Source of the DNA: Campylobacter sp. VBCF_01 NA2
Lineage (GTDB): Bacteria > Campylobacterota > Campylobacteria > Campylobacterales > Campylobacteraceae
DNA: 64,000 bases
Direction of reading: 5' to 3'
NCBI RefSeq assembly: GCF_027797205.1
Contig: NZ_CP115607.1
Location: forward strand, 682,001-746,000
The position numbers were made by a program, and so were the translations under genes. Shown piece by piece: positions 8,458 to 15,143 of this stretch. Positions within the stretch are counted from its first letter, which is position 1. Each line of letters starts with the position of its first letter. The notes under the pieces are model-generated. The model saw nothing but the letters and a program-made list of their open reading frames with translations, was not told the origin of the DNA and did no database searches.

Positions 8458-9060
8458 TTAGCGATTTTTTCGCTTGATATGAAGTATGTAAATTACAGAA
8501 AGAAGTAGGACAAATCCCAATAAAAGAAGCGTGATTATATGCAATTTTTCCTTAATTAATTCTTGATTTTCGCCGATAAAATATCCAAGTAGCATTAAAA
8601 TCAACACCCAAATCCCAGCACCAAGTGCTGTAAATGTGCAAAATCGCGCTAAATTCATCTTCGCAAGACCTGCTGGCAGGCTGATGTATTGGCGGATACC
8701 TGGGATTAGTCTGCAATTAAATGTAGAAATTTCGCCGTGTTTGTTGAAAAATGCTTCAAATTTGGCGAATTTTTCGTTTGTTACGCCGATAAATTTGCCA
8801 AATTTATCAATAAATTTGCGCCCGAAAAAATAGCACAAATAGTAGTTAAACACAGCCCCAGCCACGCTCCCTGCTAGCCCGCACGCAAATGCTATGGCAA
8901 AGCTCATTTCGCCCTTGCTAGCGAGGTATCCTGCTGGAATCATCACGACTTCGCTTGGAAATGGAAAAAAACTGCTTTCTAAAAACATCATCGCAAAAAT
9001 GCCGAAATATCCCCACGCTGCGACGAATTCTACGATAAAATTTACGATTGATGTAAGCAC
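8458..9060 (-). CDS. DedA-family membrane protein
   Basis: A 200-residue inner-membrane protein of the DedA/SNARE-associated family, which takes part in lipid flipping and envelope maintenance. Seen: the N-terminal AWGYFGIFAMMFLESSFFPF with PSEVVMIPAGYLA, then FGRKFIDKFGKF, NCRLIPGIRQYISLPAGLAKM (the conserved arginine/proline segment) and C-terminal spans. The start is a GTG at 9060 with AAGGG 6-7 bases upstream. It ends with a basic tail, HIKRKNR. It stands alone between aspA and the PEB4 gene, on the same strand as both. Confidence 0.88.
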   Translation of the reverse strand: MLTSIVNFIVEFVAAWGYFGIFAMMFLESSFFPFPSEVVMIPAGYLASKGEMSFAIAFACGLAGSVAGAVFNYYLCYFFGRKFIDKFGKFIGVTNEKFAKFEAFFNKHGEISTFNCRLIPGIRQYISLPAGLAKMNLARFCTFTALGAGIWVLILMLLGYFIGENQELIKEKLHIITLLLLGFVLLLSVIYILHIKRKNR

Positions 9061-9138
9061 GAATTTCCCTTAAATTTGAAATTTAGAATTTGCGCGAAAC
9101 TTAAATTTTATTAAATTCCGCGCATTAAATTTACATTT

Positions 9139-9951
9139 TTATTTTGCGTATTCTACTGTCTGTTTGCTAAATAGCTCGTTTGCGATATCGTCAATTTTTT
9201 TGTTTAGTTTGCTTGGCGCAATTTGAGCTTTTATCATCTCTTTTACTTTGTCAAATTCCACAGGAGCAGCCTCTTTTAGGTCTTCTTTGTAGATGACATG
9301 ATAGCCAAATTGAGTTTTCACAGGGGTTTTGCTAATCTCGCCTTTATTTAGCGCCCACGCAGCCTCTTCGAACTCGCTTACCATCATACCTTTGCCAAAT
9401 GAGCCCAAATCGCCGCCATTTTCTTTGGCACTTGGATCTGTTGAAATTTCTTTGGCAAGTTTGTTGAATTCGGCTTTTAATTTGTCTTTGCTGACTTTTT
9501 CTAGTTTAGCGATAGCGTCTTTTGCCTCTTTTTCATCTTTTAGCAAAATGTGGCTAGCTACGACGCTTTCTGGTTGCATGAAGCTGTCTTTATTATCATC
9601 ATAGATTTTTTTGGCCTCTTCGTCGGTTACTTTGACATCTTTTGTCTGCTCTTGTTGCCACAAAGCAAAGGCGATTTCATCTTTTGCAAGCTCGACTTGT
9701 TTTTTGTATTCTTCACTATTTACGATACCGCTTTTTTTAGCCTCGGCAATCATAAGTTTAAATTTAATCATTTGATCGATTAGTTGTTTTTTGTCCTCAT
9801 CGCTTGGTGTAGCGTGTGGGTTTTGAGCGAAAACTGGTGCGATATCCTCATCTGTGACCGTGATATCTGTGCCTTTGACACTAGCTAGCACGCCAGCATT
9901 TAGCGAAAGCGCCATAGCGGCGACGAAACTGATTGATAAGAATTTTTTCAT
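9139..9951 (-). CDS. peb4: PEB4-type periplasmic peptidyl-prolyl cis-trans isomerase / chaperone
   Basis: A SurA-like parvulin that assists folding of outer-membrane proteins and is the homologue of the C. jejuni antigen PEB4 (Cbf2). Residues 1-23 are a Sec signal peptide ending NAGVLA. An N-terminal helical chaperone region follows, with ATPSDEDKKQLIDQMIKFKL. A parvulin domain spans about 130-225, with VVASHILLKDE, NGGDLGSFGKGMMVSEFEEA and TQFGYHVIYKED. The helical C-terminus packs on the N-terminal part in the known structure. 270 residues, as in C. jejuni. The ATG follows AAGGAAAAAA. It has its own 110-bp upstream region. Confidence 0.93.
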   Translation of the reverse strand: MKKFLSISFVAAMALSLNAGVLASVKGTDITVTDEDIAPVFAQNPHATPSDEDKKQLIDQMIKFKLMIAEAKKSGIVNSEEYKKQVELAKDEIAFALWQQEQTKDVKVTDEEAKKIYDDNKDSFMQPESVVASHILLKDEKEAKDAIAKLEKVSKDKLKAEFNKLAKEISTDPSAKENGGDLGSFGKGMMVSEFEEAAWALNKGEISKTPVKTQFGYHVIYKEDLKEAAPVEFDKVKEMIKAQIAPSKLNKKIDDIANELFSKQTVEYAK

Positions 9952-10029
9952 TTTTTTCCTTTTTTGAAAATTTTTGCGCGCATTATAAAAAAAGATTGTA
10001 AATATATAAGCAATACGAGAAAAAATGCG

Positions 10030-10061
10030 AAATTTAGCCTACGAATTCGTAGGCTAAATTT
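10030..10061. terminator. Perfect 32-bp palindrome, metQ terminator
   Basis: AAATTTAGCCTACGAA at 10030-10045 is followed at once by its exact reverse complement at 10046-10061. Transcription from metQ (stop at 10065) would run through it and then meet six consecutive Ts on the minus strand, a classic intrinsic terminator. Confidence 0.85.
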
Positions 10062-10064
10062 GGA

Positions 10065-10841
10065 TTAAAACGATGGAACAATCGCACCTTTGTATTTTTC
10101 CTCGATAAATTTTTTCACACTTTCGCTTTGAAGTGCGCTATCAAGGGCTTTGATTTTTGGTAGGTTTTCATTGCCTTCTTTGACGACGACGATGTTTGTG
10201 TATGGGTTGCCGACTGCTTTTTCGATGAAAAGTGAGTCTTTAACTGGGTTTAAATCCGCGTTGAAAGCGAAATTTGAGTTGATTACAGCGATATCGACAT
10301 CATCGAGCGTGCGAGGCAAATTTGGACCTTCAAGCTCTAAAATTTGGATATTTTTAGGATTTTTGGTTACATCTAGGGCTGTGCGAAGCTCTACATCTTT
10401 ATTAACCTCGATTAATCCTGCATCCGCAAGCACATCAAGTGCGCGAGATTCGTTCGTAGGGTCGTTTGGCACAGCTACTTTGGCGCCGTCTTTTAGATCT
10501 TTTAGATCTGTGATTTTTTTGCTATAAATTCCCATCGGTTCTAAATGCACGCCAACTGTTGTTTTGAGTTTTGTGCCATTTTTGGCGTTAAATTCCACTA
10601 AATATGGCTCGTGTTGGAAATAGTTCGCATCCACGCTGCCGTCATCTGTGGCTAAATTTGGAGTAACATAGTCGTTGAAAACTTTGACTTCGAGCTCGTA
10701 TCCAGCGGCTTTTAGCTCTGGTGCGATATGCTCTAAAATTTCGGCATGTGGCACAGGAGTAGCTGCGACAACTAATTTTTCTGCCAAGGCAAAACTTACA
10801 ACGCTTGCACTAAGAAGTGTAGTTAGAAATATTTTTTTCAT
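10065..10841 (-). CDS. metQ: MetQ/NlpA-family methionine-type ABC transporter substrate-binding protein
   Basis: Periplasmic binding protein of the NlpA/MetQ family, which captures D- or L-methionine for an ABC importer. Seen: VVAATPVPHAEILE after the signal peptide, VFNDYVTPNLA, DANYFQHEPYL, VGVHLEPMGIYS, VAVPNDPTNESRAL and AVINSNFAFNA, all typical of the family. The ATG at 10841 follows AAAGGAAAG; a longer frame to 10883 lacks a ribosome site. Unlike most family members, the signal peptide (ending VSFALA) has no lipobox cysteine, so the protein is probably soluble. No MetN or MetI partner lies nearby. Confidence 0.88.
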   Translation of the reverse strand: MKKIFLTTLLSASVVSFALAEKLVVAATPVPHAEILEHIAPELKAAGYELEVKVFNDYVTPNLATDDGSVDANYFQHEPYLVEFNAKNGTKLKTTVGVHLEPMGIYSKKITDLKDLKDGAKVAVPNDPTNESRALDVLADAGLIEVNKDVELRTALDVTKNPKNIQILELEGPNLPRTLDDVDIAVINSNFAFNADLNPVKDSLFIEKAVGNPYTNIVVVKEGNENLPKIKALDSALQSESVKKFIEEKYKGAIVPSF

Positions 10842-10954
10842 TTCTTTCCTTTGATGAGAATTTAAAAAGGGCGATTTTATCATAAAATTTGGGCGTAAAA
10901 CACAACAATTATTAAATTTATATGTAAATTTGTATTTGAAATTTCACTTCTAAA

Positions 10955-10969
10955 TAATAATTTTTATTA
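10955..10969. promoter_or_regulatory. Candidate PerR-like operator upstream of desulforubrerythrin
   Basis: TAATAA (10955-10960), three Ts, then TTATTA (10964-10969) form a perfect 6-3-6 dyad resembling the layout of Fur/PerR-family sites. It lies about 60 bp before the desulforubrerythrin start. A possible -10 element, TATCAT, is at 10994-10999. C. jejuni desulforubrerythrin is known to answer to oxidative stress; binding here is inferred. Confidence 0.3.
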
Positions 10970-11029
10970 AGTAGAGTTTAATGAGCTTTTGGTTATCATA
11001 AATTCCAAATTTTTGATAAAGGAGAGAGT

Positions 11030-11677
11030 ATGAGACAATACGAAACATACAAATGCGAAAAATGTGGCTGCGAAGTCGAAGTGCAAAAAGTAGGCGAGGG
11101 CGCAGTTTTGACATGCTGTGGAGAGCCGATGAAATGCATCACAGAGGATTTGACACAGGTAAATTTGATGAAGGCGTTTGCTGGCGAATCACAAGCTAGA
11201 AATAAATACGACCTTTACGGAGATTTAGCCAAAGAAGCTGGTTTTCACGCTATCGCGCGCCACTTTTACGAAGCGGCTGAAAATGAAAAATGGCACGCAA
11301 GAGCCGAGCTTAAAGCTCACCACGCAGCAGCGGGAATTCCGCTAGATAAAATGGATAAAAACCTAATCGACGCCGCAGCTGGCGAGAGATACGAGCATGA
11401 AAGCATGTATCCTGCGTTTGCTCAAATCGCGACAGAAGAGGGCAAAAAAGAGGTCGCAAGGCTATTTAACGCTATCGGCAAGGTCGAAGTCGAGCACGAA
11501 CGCGAATACAACGAACTTCAAAAAATCTTGCTTGAAGAGGGATTTTTCGAGAGTTTTGATGAGGAAGTTTGGGTTTGCGAAGTGTGCGGTCATGTCCATC
11601 GTGGCAAAAAGGCCCCAGGCGCATGCCCACTATGCAAGGCTCCAAAAGAGTATTTCAAAAAACAAAGATTAGTTTAA
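11030..11677 (+). CDS. rrc: Desulforubrerythrin (peroxide-reducing non-heme iron protein)
   Basis: A cytoplasmic peroxidase with three iron domains, as described for C. jejuni Rrc/DRbr. Residues 1-36 form a desulforedoxin-like site with CEKC (9-12) and adjacent cysteines (29-30). The middle is a four-helix diiron ferritin-like domain with FAGESQARNKYDLY, EAAENEKWHARAELKAHH and GKVEVEHEREYNEL carrying the Glu and His ligands. The C-terminus is a rubredoxin with CEVCGHVH and CPLC. All ligands are present. The ATG follows GGAGAGAGT. Transcribed alone and divergent from metQ, with a terminator just after it. It reduces hydrogen peroxide using NAD(P)H-derived electrons. Confidence 0.94.
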   Translation: MRQYETYKCEKCGCEVEVQKVGEGAVLTCCGEPMKCITEDLTQVNLMKAFAGESQARNKYDLYGDLAKEAGFHAIARHFYEAAENEKWHARAELKAHHAAAGIPLDKMDKNLIDAAAGERYEHESMYPAFAQIATEEGKKEVARLFNAIGKVEVEHEREYNELQKILLEEGFFESFDEEVWVCEVCGHVHRGKKAPGACPLCKAPKEYFKKQRLV

Positions 11678-11684
11678 CCCATAA

Positions 11685-11713
11685 AATTCTGACGCTTCTT
11701 TGGCGTCAGAATT
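11685..11713. terminator. 11-bp hairpin after desulforubrerythrin
   Basis: AATTCTGACGC (11685-11695) pairs exactly with GCGTCAGAATT (11703-11713) around a 7-base loop, 7 bp after the stop codon. The downstream sequence is A/T-rich (ACCAAATTTTATT). Confidence 0.8.
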
Positions 11714-11772
11714 ACCAAATTTTATTCAAAATTTCACTATAATTCGCCCTAAATTTTACAAAAGGAAAATTT

Positions 11773-12603
11773 ATGAAAAAGCTGCTTTTAAGCGCGATTT
11801 TTGGCGCAGTATTAGCGCAGGCAAACTTCCTTGATGAGGACATTAGGCTCTGCGATGAGGGTAGGGCTAGCAGTTGCGATTTTCTTATCAACTACTACAA
11901 AAGCGCCGAGCAAGAAAAGCACCGCAAAGCTTATGAAATCATCGCCAAACTATGTCTAAATGGCGATGATAGCAAGTGTGAAATCATCCGCTCTGAGGAA
12001 TTTTTTGGCGGTGATCGCAAGCGTTATGCCGAAATTTTGGAGAAAAGTTGCGATGAGAAAAACATCAAAAGTTGCCTGTTTTTATTAGAGGATTATCCGA
12101 TGTGGTCGAACCCCGCACCAAGGGTGCAAAGCGTGTATGATAGGCTGTGCAAATTCGGTGCGCTGCAAGATTGCGATAAACAAAACCTCGATTTTAGCGA
12201 TGTTAGGGACTTGCGCAAAGCTCACGATATCGCAAGAGCTGCAAGGAAGCTAGAAACGCTTCCAAAAGAGCTGAAAAAATCTGCCCAAAACAAGCTTGAC
12301 GCCGCAAAATTTGATGATATGATTGGGGCTGAAAATTTCGCTAGCGAGGAAAATTTGGCGCGAGTAAAGCAAAAATGCGAGGAGAAAAACAGCTCTTATT
12401 GCGCACTTTTGGGCTATTTTTACGAGGTGCGCGCCAAGGCCAGCACTGATAGCGATGATGATTTTTACGAGTTTAACGCTGCGTCGATGAAATTCTACAA
12501 AAAAGCCTGCGAGTATGGGGAGTGGGACGATTGGGATACGGGGCATTATTGCAGGGGATACGGCGGGGCTATATTTTATCGCCGTATGCGTGCAGGAGAG
12601 TGA
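11773..12603 (+). CDS. Secreted cysteine-rich protein, possibly Sel1/Hcp-like
   Basis: A 276-residue protein with a signal peptide (MKKLLLSAIFGAVLAQA). The mature part has regularly spaced cysteine pairs in helical repeats, such as RLCDEGRASSCDFL, KLCLNGDDSKCEI, KSCDEKNIKSCLFL, RLCKFGALQDCD, QKCEEKNSSYCALLGYFYE and KACEYGEWDDWDTGHYC. Pairs about 8 residues apart in alpha-alpha repeats are the pattern of Helicobacter cysteine-rich (Hcp) Sel1 proteins, so a periplasmic disulfide-bonded repeat protein is likely. The repeats are less regular than in Hcp, hence only a family-level call. Start ATG with AAAGGAAAA. It is monocistronic; a 3'-end repeat follows at 12670. Confidence 0.7.
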   Translation: MKKLLLSAIFGAVLAQANFLDEDIRLCDEGRASSCDFLINYYKSAEQEKHRKAYEIIAKLCLNGDDSKCEIIRSEEFFGGDRKRYAEILEKSCDEKNIKSCLFLLEDYPMWSNPAPRVQSVYDRLCKFGALQDCDKQNLDFSDVRDLRKAHDIARAARKLETLPKELKKSAQNKLDAAKFDDMIGAENFASEENLARVKQKCEEKNSSYCALLGYFYEVRAKASTDSDDDFYEFNAASMKFYKKACEYGEWDDWDTGHYCRGYGGAIFYRRMRAGE

Positions 12604-12669
12604 AAGCTAGGCAAAATTCGGCGAAATTTTGATTTTGCCAAATTTCGTTTTTTAAATTTTGCAAAATTC

Positions 12670-12720
12670 TAAAATTCCGCTTATGCAACCCCAAAATACT
12701 GTGCCGCAATTTTGCTTTTT
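12670..12720 (+). repeat. 3'-end dispersed repeat, copy 2
   Basis: A unit starting TAAAATTCCGC, with AATACTGTGCCGCAATTTTG in its second half and ending in a T run. It shares its frame with copies at 1182 and 37571. It lies 66 bp after the stop of the cysteine-rich protein, in the same orientation as that gene. Confidence 0.65.
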
Positions 12721-12747
12721 ATTTTGAAAAAAATTTTGCTTTCAAGC

Positions 12748-12922
12748 GTCATTGCGAGGCGATGAAATCTCCGTGGTAATCTAGGGAATACCAAAAATTT
12801 TAAAATATAAAATTTAATTAGAATTTCAAATTTTTGATTATTAAGCCAAAATTTGCATTTTAAATTTCAAAATTCTTTGGAATTTTACTAGATTGCTTCG
12901 TCACTTTGTTCATCGCAATGAC
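12748..12922. repeat. MITE-like element with inverted CATTGCGAG/GCAATCTA ends
   Basis: The left end (12748-12785) reads GTCATTGCGAGGCGATG... with TAATCTAGG. The right end (12888-12922) is its approximate reverse complement, CTAGATTGCTTCG...CATCGCAATGAC. About 100 bp of AT-rich filler without an open frame lies between. The same arms recur at 37739 and 50446-50673. The gap 12604-13025 holds only this element and 3'-end repeats; no gene is seen in it. Confidence 0.6.
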
Positions 12923-12931
12923 ATTTTGGGC

Positions 12932-12950
12932 GAAATTTCGGCACAGTATC
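12932..12950 (-). repeat. 3'-end dispersed repeat core, copy 3
   Basis: GAAATTTCGGCACAGTATC on the plus strand, that is GATACTGTGCCGAAATTTC in the sense of the minus-strand zeta-like gene that ends at 13026. Opposite in orientation to copy 2, but again downstream of, and sense to, its gene. Confidence 0.55.
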
Positions 12951-12977
12951 AGAGATTGCACTCAGCGAATTTTGCAT

Positions 12978-12997
12978 AAAATTTCAGACGCAGTATC
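12978..12997 (-). repeat. 3'-end dispersed repeat core, copy 4
   Basis: AAAATTTCAGACGCAGTATC on the plus strand. It is the second core in tandem with copy 3, starting 29 bp after the stop of the zeta-like gene and in the sense orientation of that gene. Confidence 0.55.
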
Positions 12998-13025
12998 TGC
13001 AAAAAAAAACAAAATTTGCCAAATT

Positions 13026-14261
13026 TTACTCTCTTGTAAAAACTCTGATATTATCCGCAAATCCGCTATCTTGCACTATTTTAAGATTTTCATTTAGTTT
13101 GGATACGACCAAATCGTGGTGAGATTGCACGACATAGCGAGCCTCTTGCGGGCAGAGTTTTTTCCAAATTTCATAGCGTTCGTTGCAAGATTTCCAGCTA
13201 AGCTCGCCGTCGCAAGTTTGGATTAAAACTTCCGTTTTGTAACCTGCTGTTTTGAATTTTTTAAGCGTGTAAATTGGTGTATCAGCTGTGCGAAAAGTCC
13301 CCTCAATAGCGATATTATAGCGTTCTACGATTGCTTTATTTATGATTATTTCTGTAAGTTTTGCGCAAAACTCGGCTGTTCGCTCTGCCATTTTTTGGCT
13401 ATCAAGGGCGCAAATTTGGGCGTAGTAGGGGTGGTATTTGCGAAACTCATCGCCGTTTATGACAACGCCATTTTCGCCTAGCTCGTTAAGGGCTAGGCGG
13501 AGCATATTTGCCTTACCAGCTCCTGGCTGACCGCCTAAAACATAGGCTTTTGGGGCTTCGTTGCCAGCTTTTGCGAGTGGATTTTTATCCAAAATCACCT
13601 CAGTCCATACATTTTGGCTCGCTCTTTGGGCGAAAAATTCGGCGTTTTCGTTGATTTTGGCTATGTCGCAGAGCAAATTTTGTCTAATTTCTTTATCTTT
13701 ATAGGCTTGCAAAGTCGCAAAATTCGTGGTTGTGCCGCCGTCTATGGATTTTATGAGCCTTGCAAGATTTGGCATTTGAGTTGCGATATTTCTAAGCACA
13801 TTTTTTATCTCATCATCGCTCATATCGTATTTTGAAAGAAACATTGTGCGAGCGACTTTCTCATCTGTGTAAAATTTGTGATAATCAAAGTTTTTATCTT
13901 GCGTAGGTCTGATTAAAATATCGAATTTAGCGAATTTCTCTTCTAATTCGTCAAAGAAGTTTTGCAAATTTTGCCCGTAAATTTCTCGCAATTTTTCTGC
14001 AAAAAATTCCAAAAACAAGCCGTGAGTATTAAATGAAACTTCCCGCCCCATTAGCTTCATATCGTATTCTTCGCGGATTTGCTCGATTTTTTCAGCCGTT
14101 TTTTCAAAATCAATGCTTTCATGTTCGCTCATTAAAATTTGATGATAAATTTCGCCCATTTTTTTGCTATCACTTCTCATTTTCTCGTCCCTATCTGTGG
14201 GGAATAAATGCCCAACACAAGCGTATTCGAGTAAAACATCTCTTTGCATTAACGAAGCCAT
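13026..14261 (-). CDS. Zeta-toxin-like P-loop kinase with long N-terminal extension
   Basis: The C-terminal half resembles zeta/PezT toxins, which phosphorylate UDP-N-acetylglucosamine and block wall synthesis. Seen: AYVLGGQPGAGK (239-250), VVINGDEFRKYHP (266-277) with the expected acidic catalytic residue, and IAIEGTFRTADTP (317-329). The residue after the Walker lysine is alanine (251), where the family has Ser or Thr to bind magnesium. Residues 1-200 are a helical, charged region of no family I know. No epsilon-like antitoxin gene lies next to it. In E. coli EzeT an N-terminal domain restrains the kinase, and the extension here could do the same. ATG at 14261 after AAAGGATT. Confidence 0.72.
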   Translation of the reverse strand: MASLMQRDVLLEYACVGHLFPTDRDEKMRSDSKKMGEIYHQILMSEHESIDFEKTAEKIEQIREEYDMKLMGREVSFNTHGLFLEFFAEKLREIYGQNLQNFFDELEEKFAKFDILIRPTQDKNFDYHKFYTDEKVARTMFLSKYDMSDDEIKNVLRNIATQMPNLARLIKSIDGGTTTNFATLQAYKDKEIRQNLLCDIAKINENAEFFAQRASQNVWTEVILDKNPLAKAGNEAPKAYVLGGQPGAGKANMLRLALNELGENGVVINGDEFRKYHPYYAQICALDSQKMAERTAEFCAKLTEIIINKAIVERYNIAIEGTFRTADTPIYTLKKFKTAGYKTEVLIQTCDGELSWKSCNERYEIWKKLCPQEARYVVQSHHDLVVSKLNENLKIVQDSGFADNIRVFTRE

Positions 14262-14300
14262 TTTTTAATCCTTTAAGTTTTGATAAATGCGATTTTATCG

Positions 14301-15131
14301 CTATTTGGTAAAATTTTGAGCTTGAAGCTCTTTGATTTTTTCTATCTCTTTTGGTGAGTAACCTGCCTTTAAACGGGCGTTTTCGTTTATTATTCTAGCC
14401 GTAGAAAATGCCTTAGGATAGTGTTTTAAAACGATTTCAAAAAAGCACTCTGGCAAAACTCCAAGTCGGTCGCACTCGAATTTAAACCATTTATCGCCCT
14501 TGCCTACATGCGAAACTTCCTCGCGCAAAATCATCTCCAAAAGCGGCCGCAATGGCCTTTTATCCGGCATTTCATCGATATGCGAAAGCAGATAAAAGTT
14601 CGCATCCAGCCCGCCAGCCTCCAAGTGCCTAGGCACCACTGCCATGCGCTCAATTAGCGAGTGCTGAGTTTTTTTCAGCGCCTCAAATAGCCCGTCATGC
14701 ACGCTAAAATCGCCGTAAGAAAAGCCCGTTTTTTCTAGCTCGGCATTTACGAGCGAAAAGTGCCTCACCTCATCTTCTGCCGCTTCTAGCCAATCAGCGT
14801 AAAATTCGCGTGGCAGTCCCGCGAAACGATAACACGCATCGAGCGCCAAATCAATCGCGCTGTATTCGATATGCGCCACAGAGTGCAGAAATAGGGCGTT
14901 TTTATCGACATTTTGCTTTTTTAAATTTTTGTTTTGGATTTTTATATCTTTGACCTGTGAAATTTGGGCGAATTTCGCATAGCTAGGATTTTCGAGCGGT
15001 TTTGGCTCAAAATTTGGCTCAAATTCTACTTCGTTTTTGCAAAATTTTGCGTAAAATTTTGCAAATTTTTCTATTTTTTCGTTAGGACTGCCAGCGTTTA
15101 AAATTTCCCAAATTTCTGCGTGAAAACTCAT
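14301..15131 (-). CDS. DUF455 ferritin-like protein
   Basis: A member of the DUF455 family, which has a ferritin-like helical fold with probable di-metal ligands. Seen: HSVAHIEYSAIDLALDACYRF, WLEAAEDEVRHFSLV, RHLEAGGLDANFYLLSHID and ILREEVSHVGKGDKWF, giving the repeated Glu...Glu-x-x-His pattern. Biochemical role unknown. Two starts are possible: an ATG at 15143 that abuts the stop of the upstream helicase gene without a ribosome site, and the ATG at 15131 preceded by GGGGGTAG, which I prefer. The tight junction suggests translational coupling with the helicase. About 276 residues. Confidence 0.8.
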   Translation of the reverse strand: MSFHAEIWEILNAGSPNEKIEKFAKFYAKFCKNEVEFEPNFEPKPLENPSYAKFAQISQVKDIKIQNKNLKKQNVDKNALFLHSVAHIEYSAIDLALDACYRFAGLPREFYADWLEAAEDEVRHFSLVNAELEKTGFSYGDFSVHDGLFEALKKTQHSLIERMAVVPRHLEAGGLDANFYLLSHIDEMPDKRPLRPLLEMILREEVSHVGKGDKWFKFECDRLGVLPECFFEIVLKHYPKAFSTARIINENARLKAGYSPKEIEKIKELQAQNFTK

Positions 15132-15143
15132 CTCTACCCCCAT

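Noticed and set aside
12999-13010. Run of nine A residues as a phase-variable tract
   Set aside because: Intergenic, downstream of the zeta-like gene stop, and not near a start codon or promoter; no long poly-G/C tract typical of Campylobacter phase variation is present in the window.
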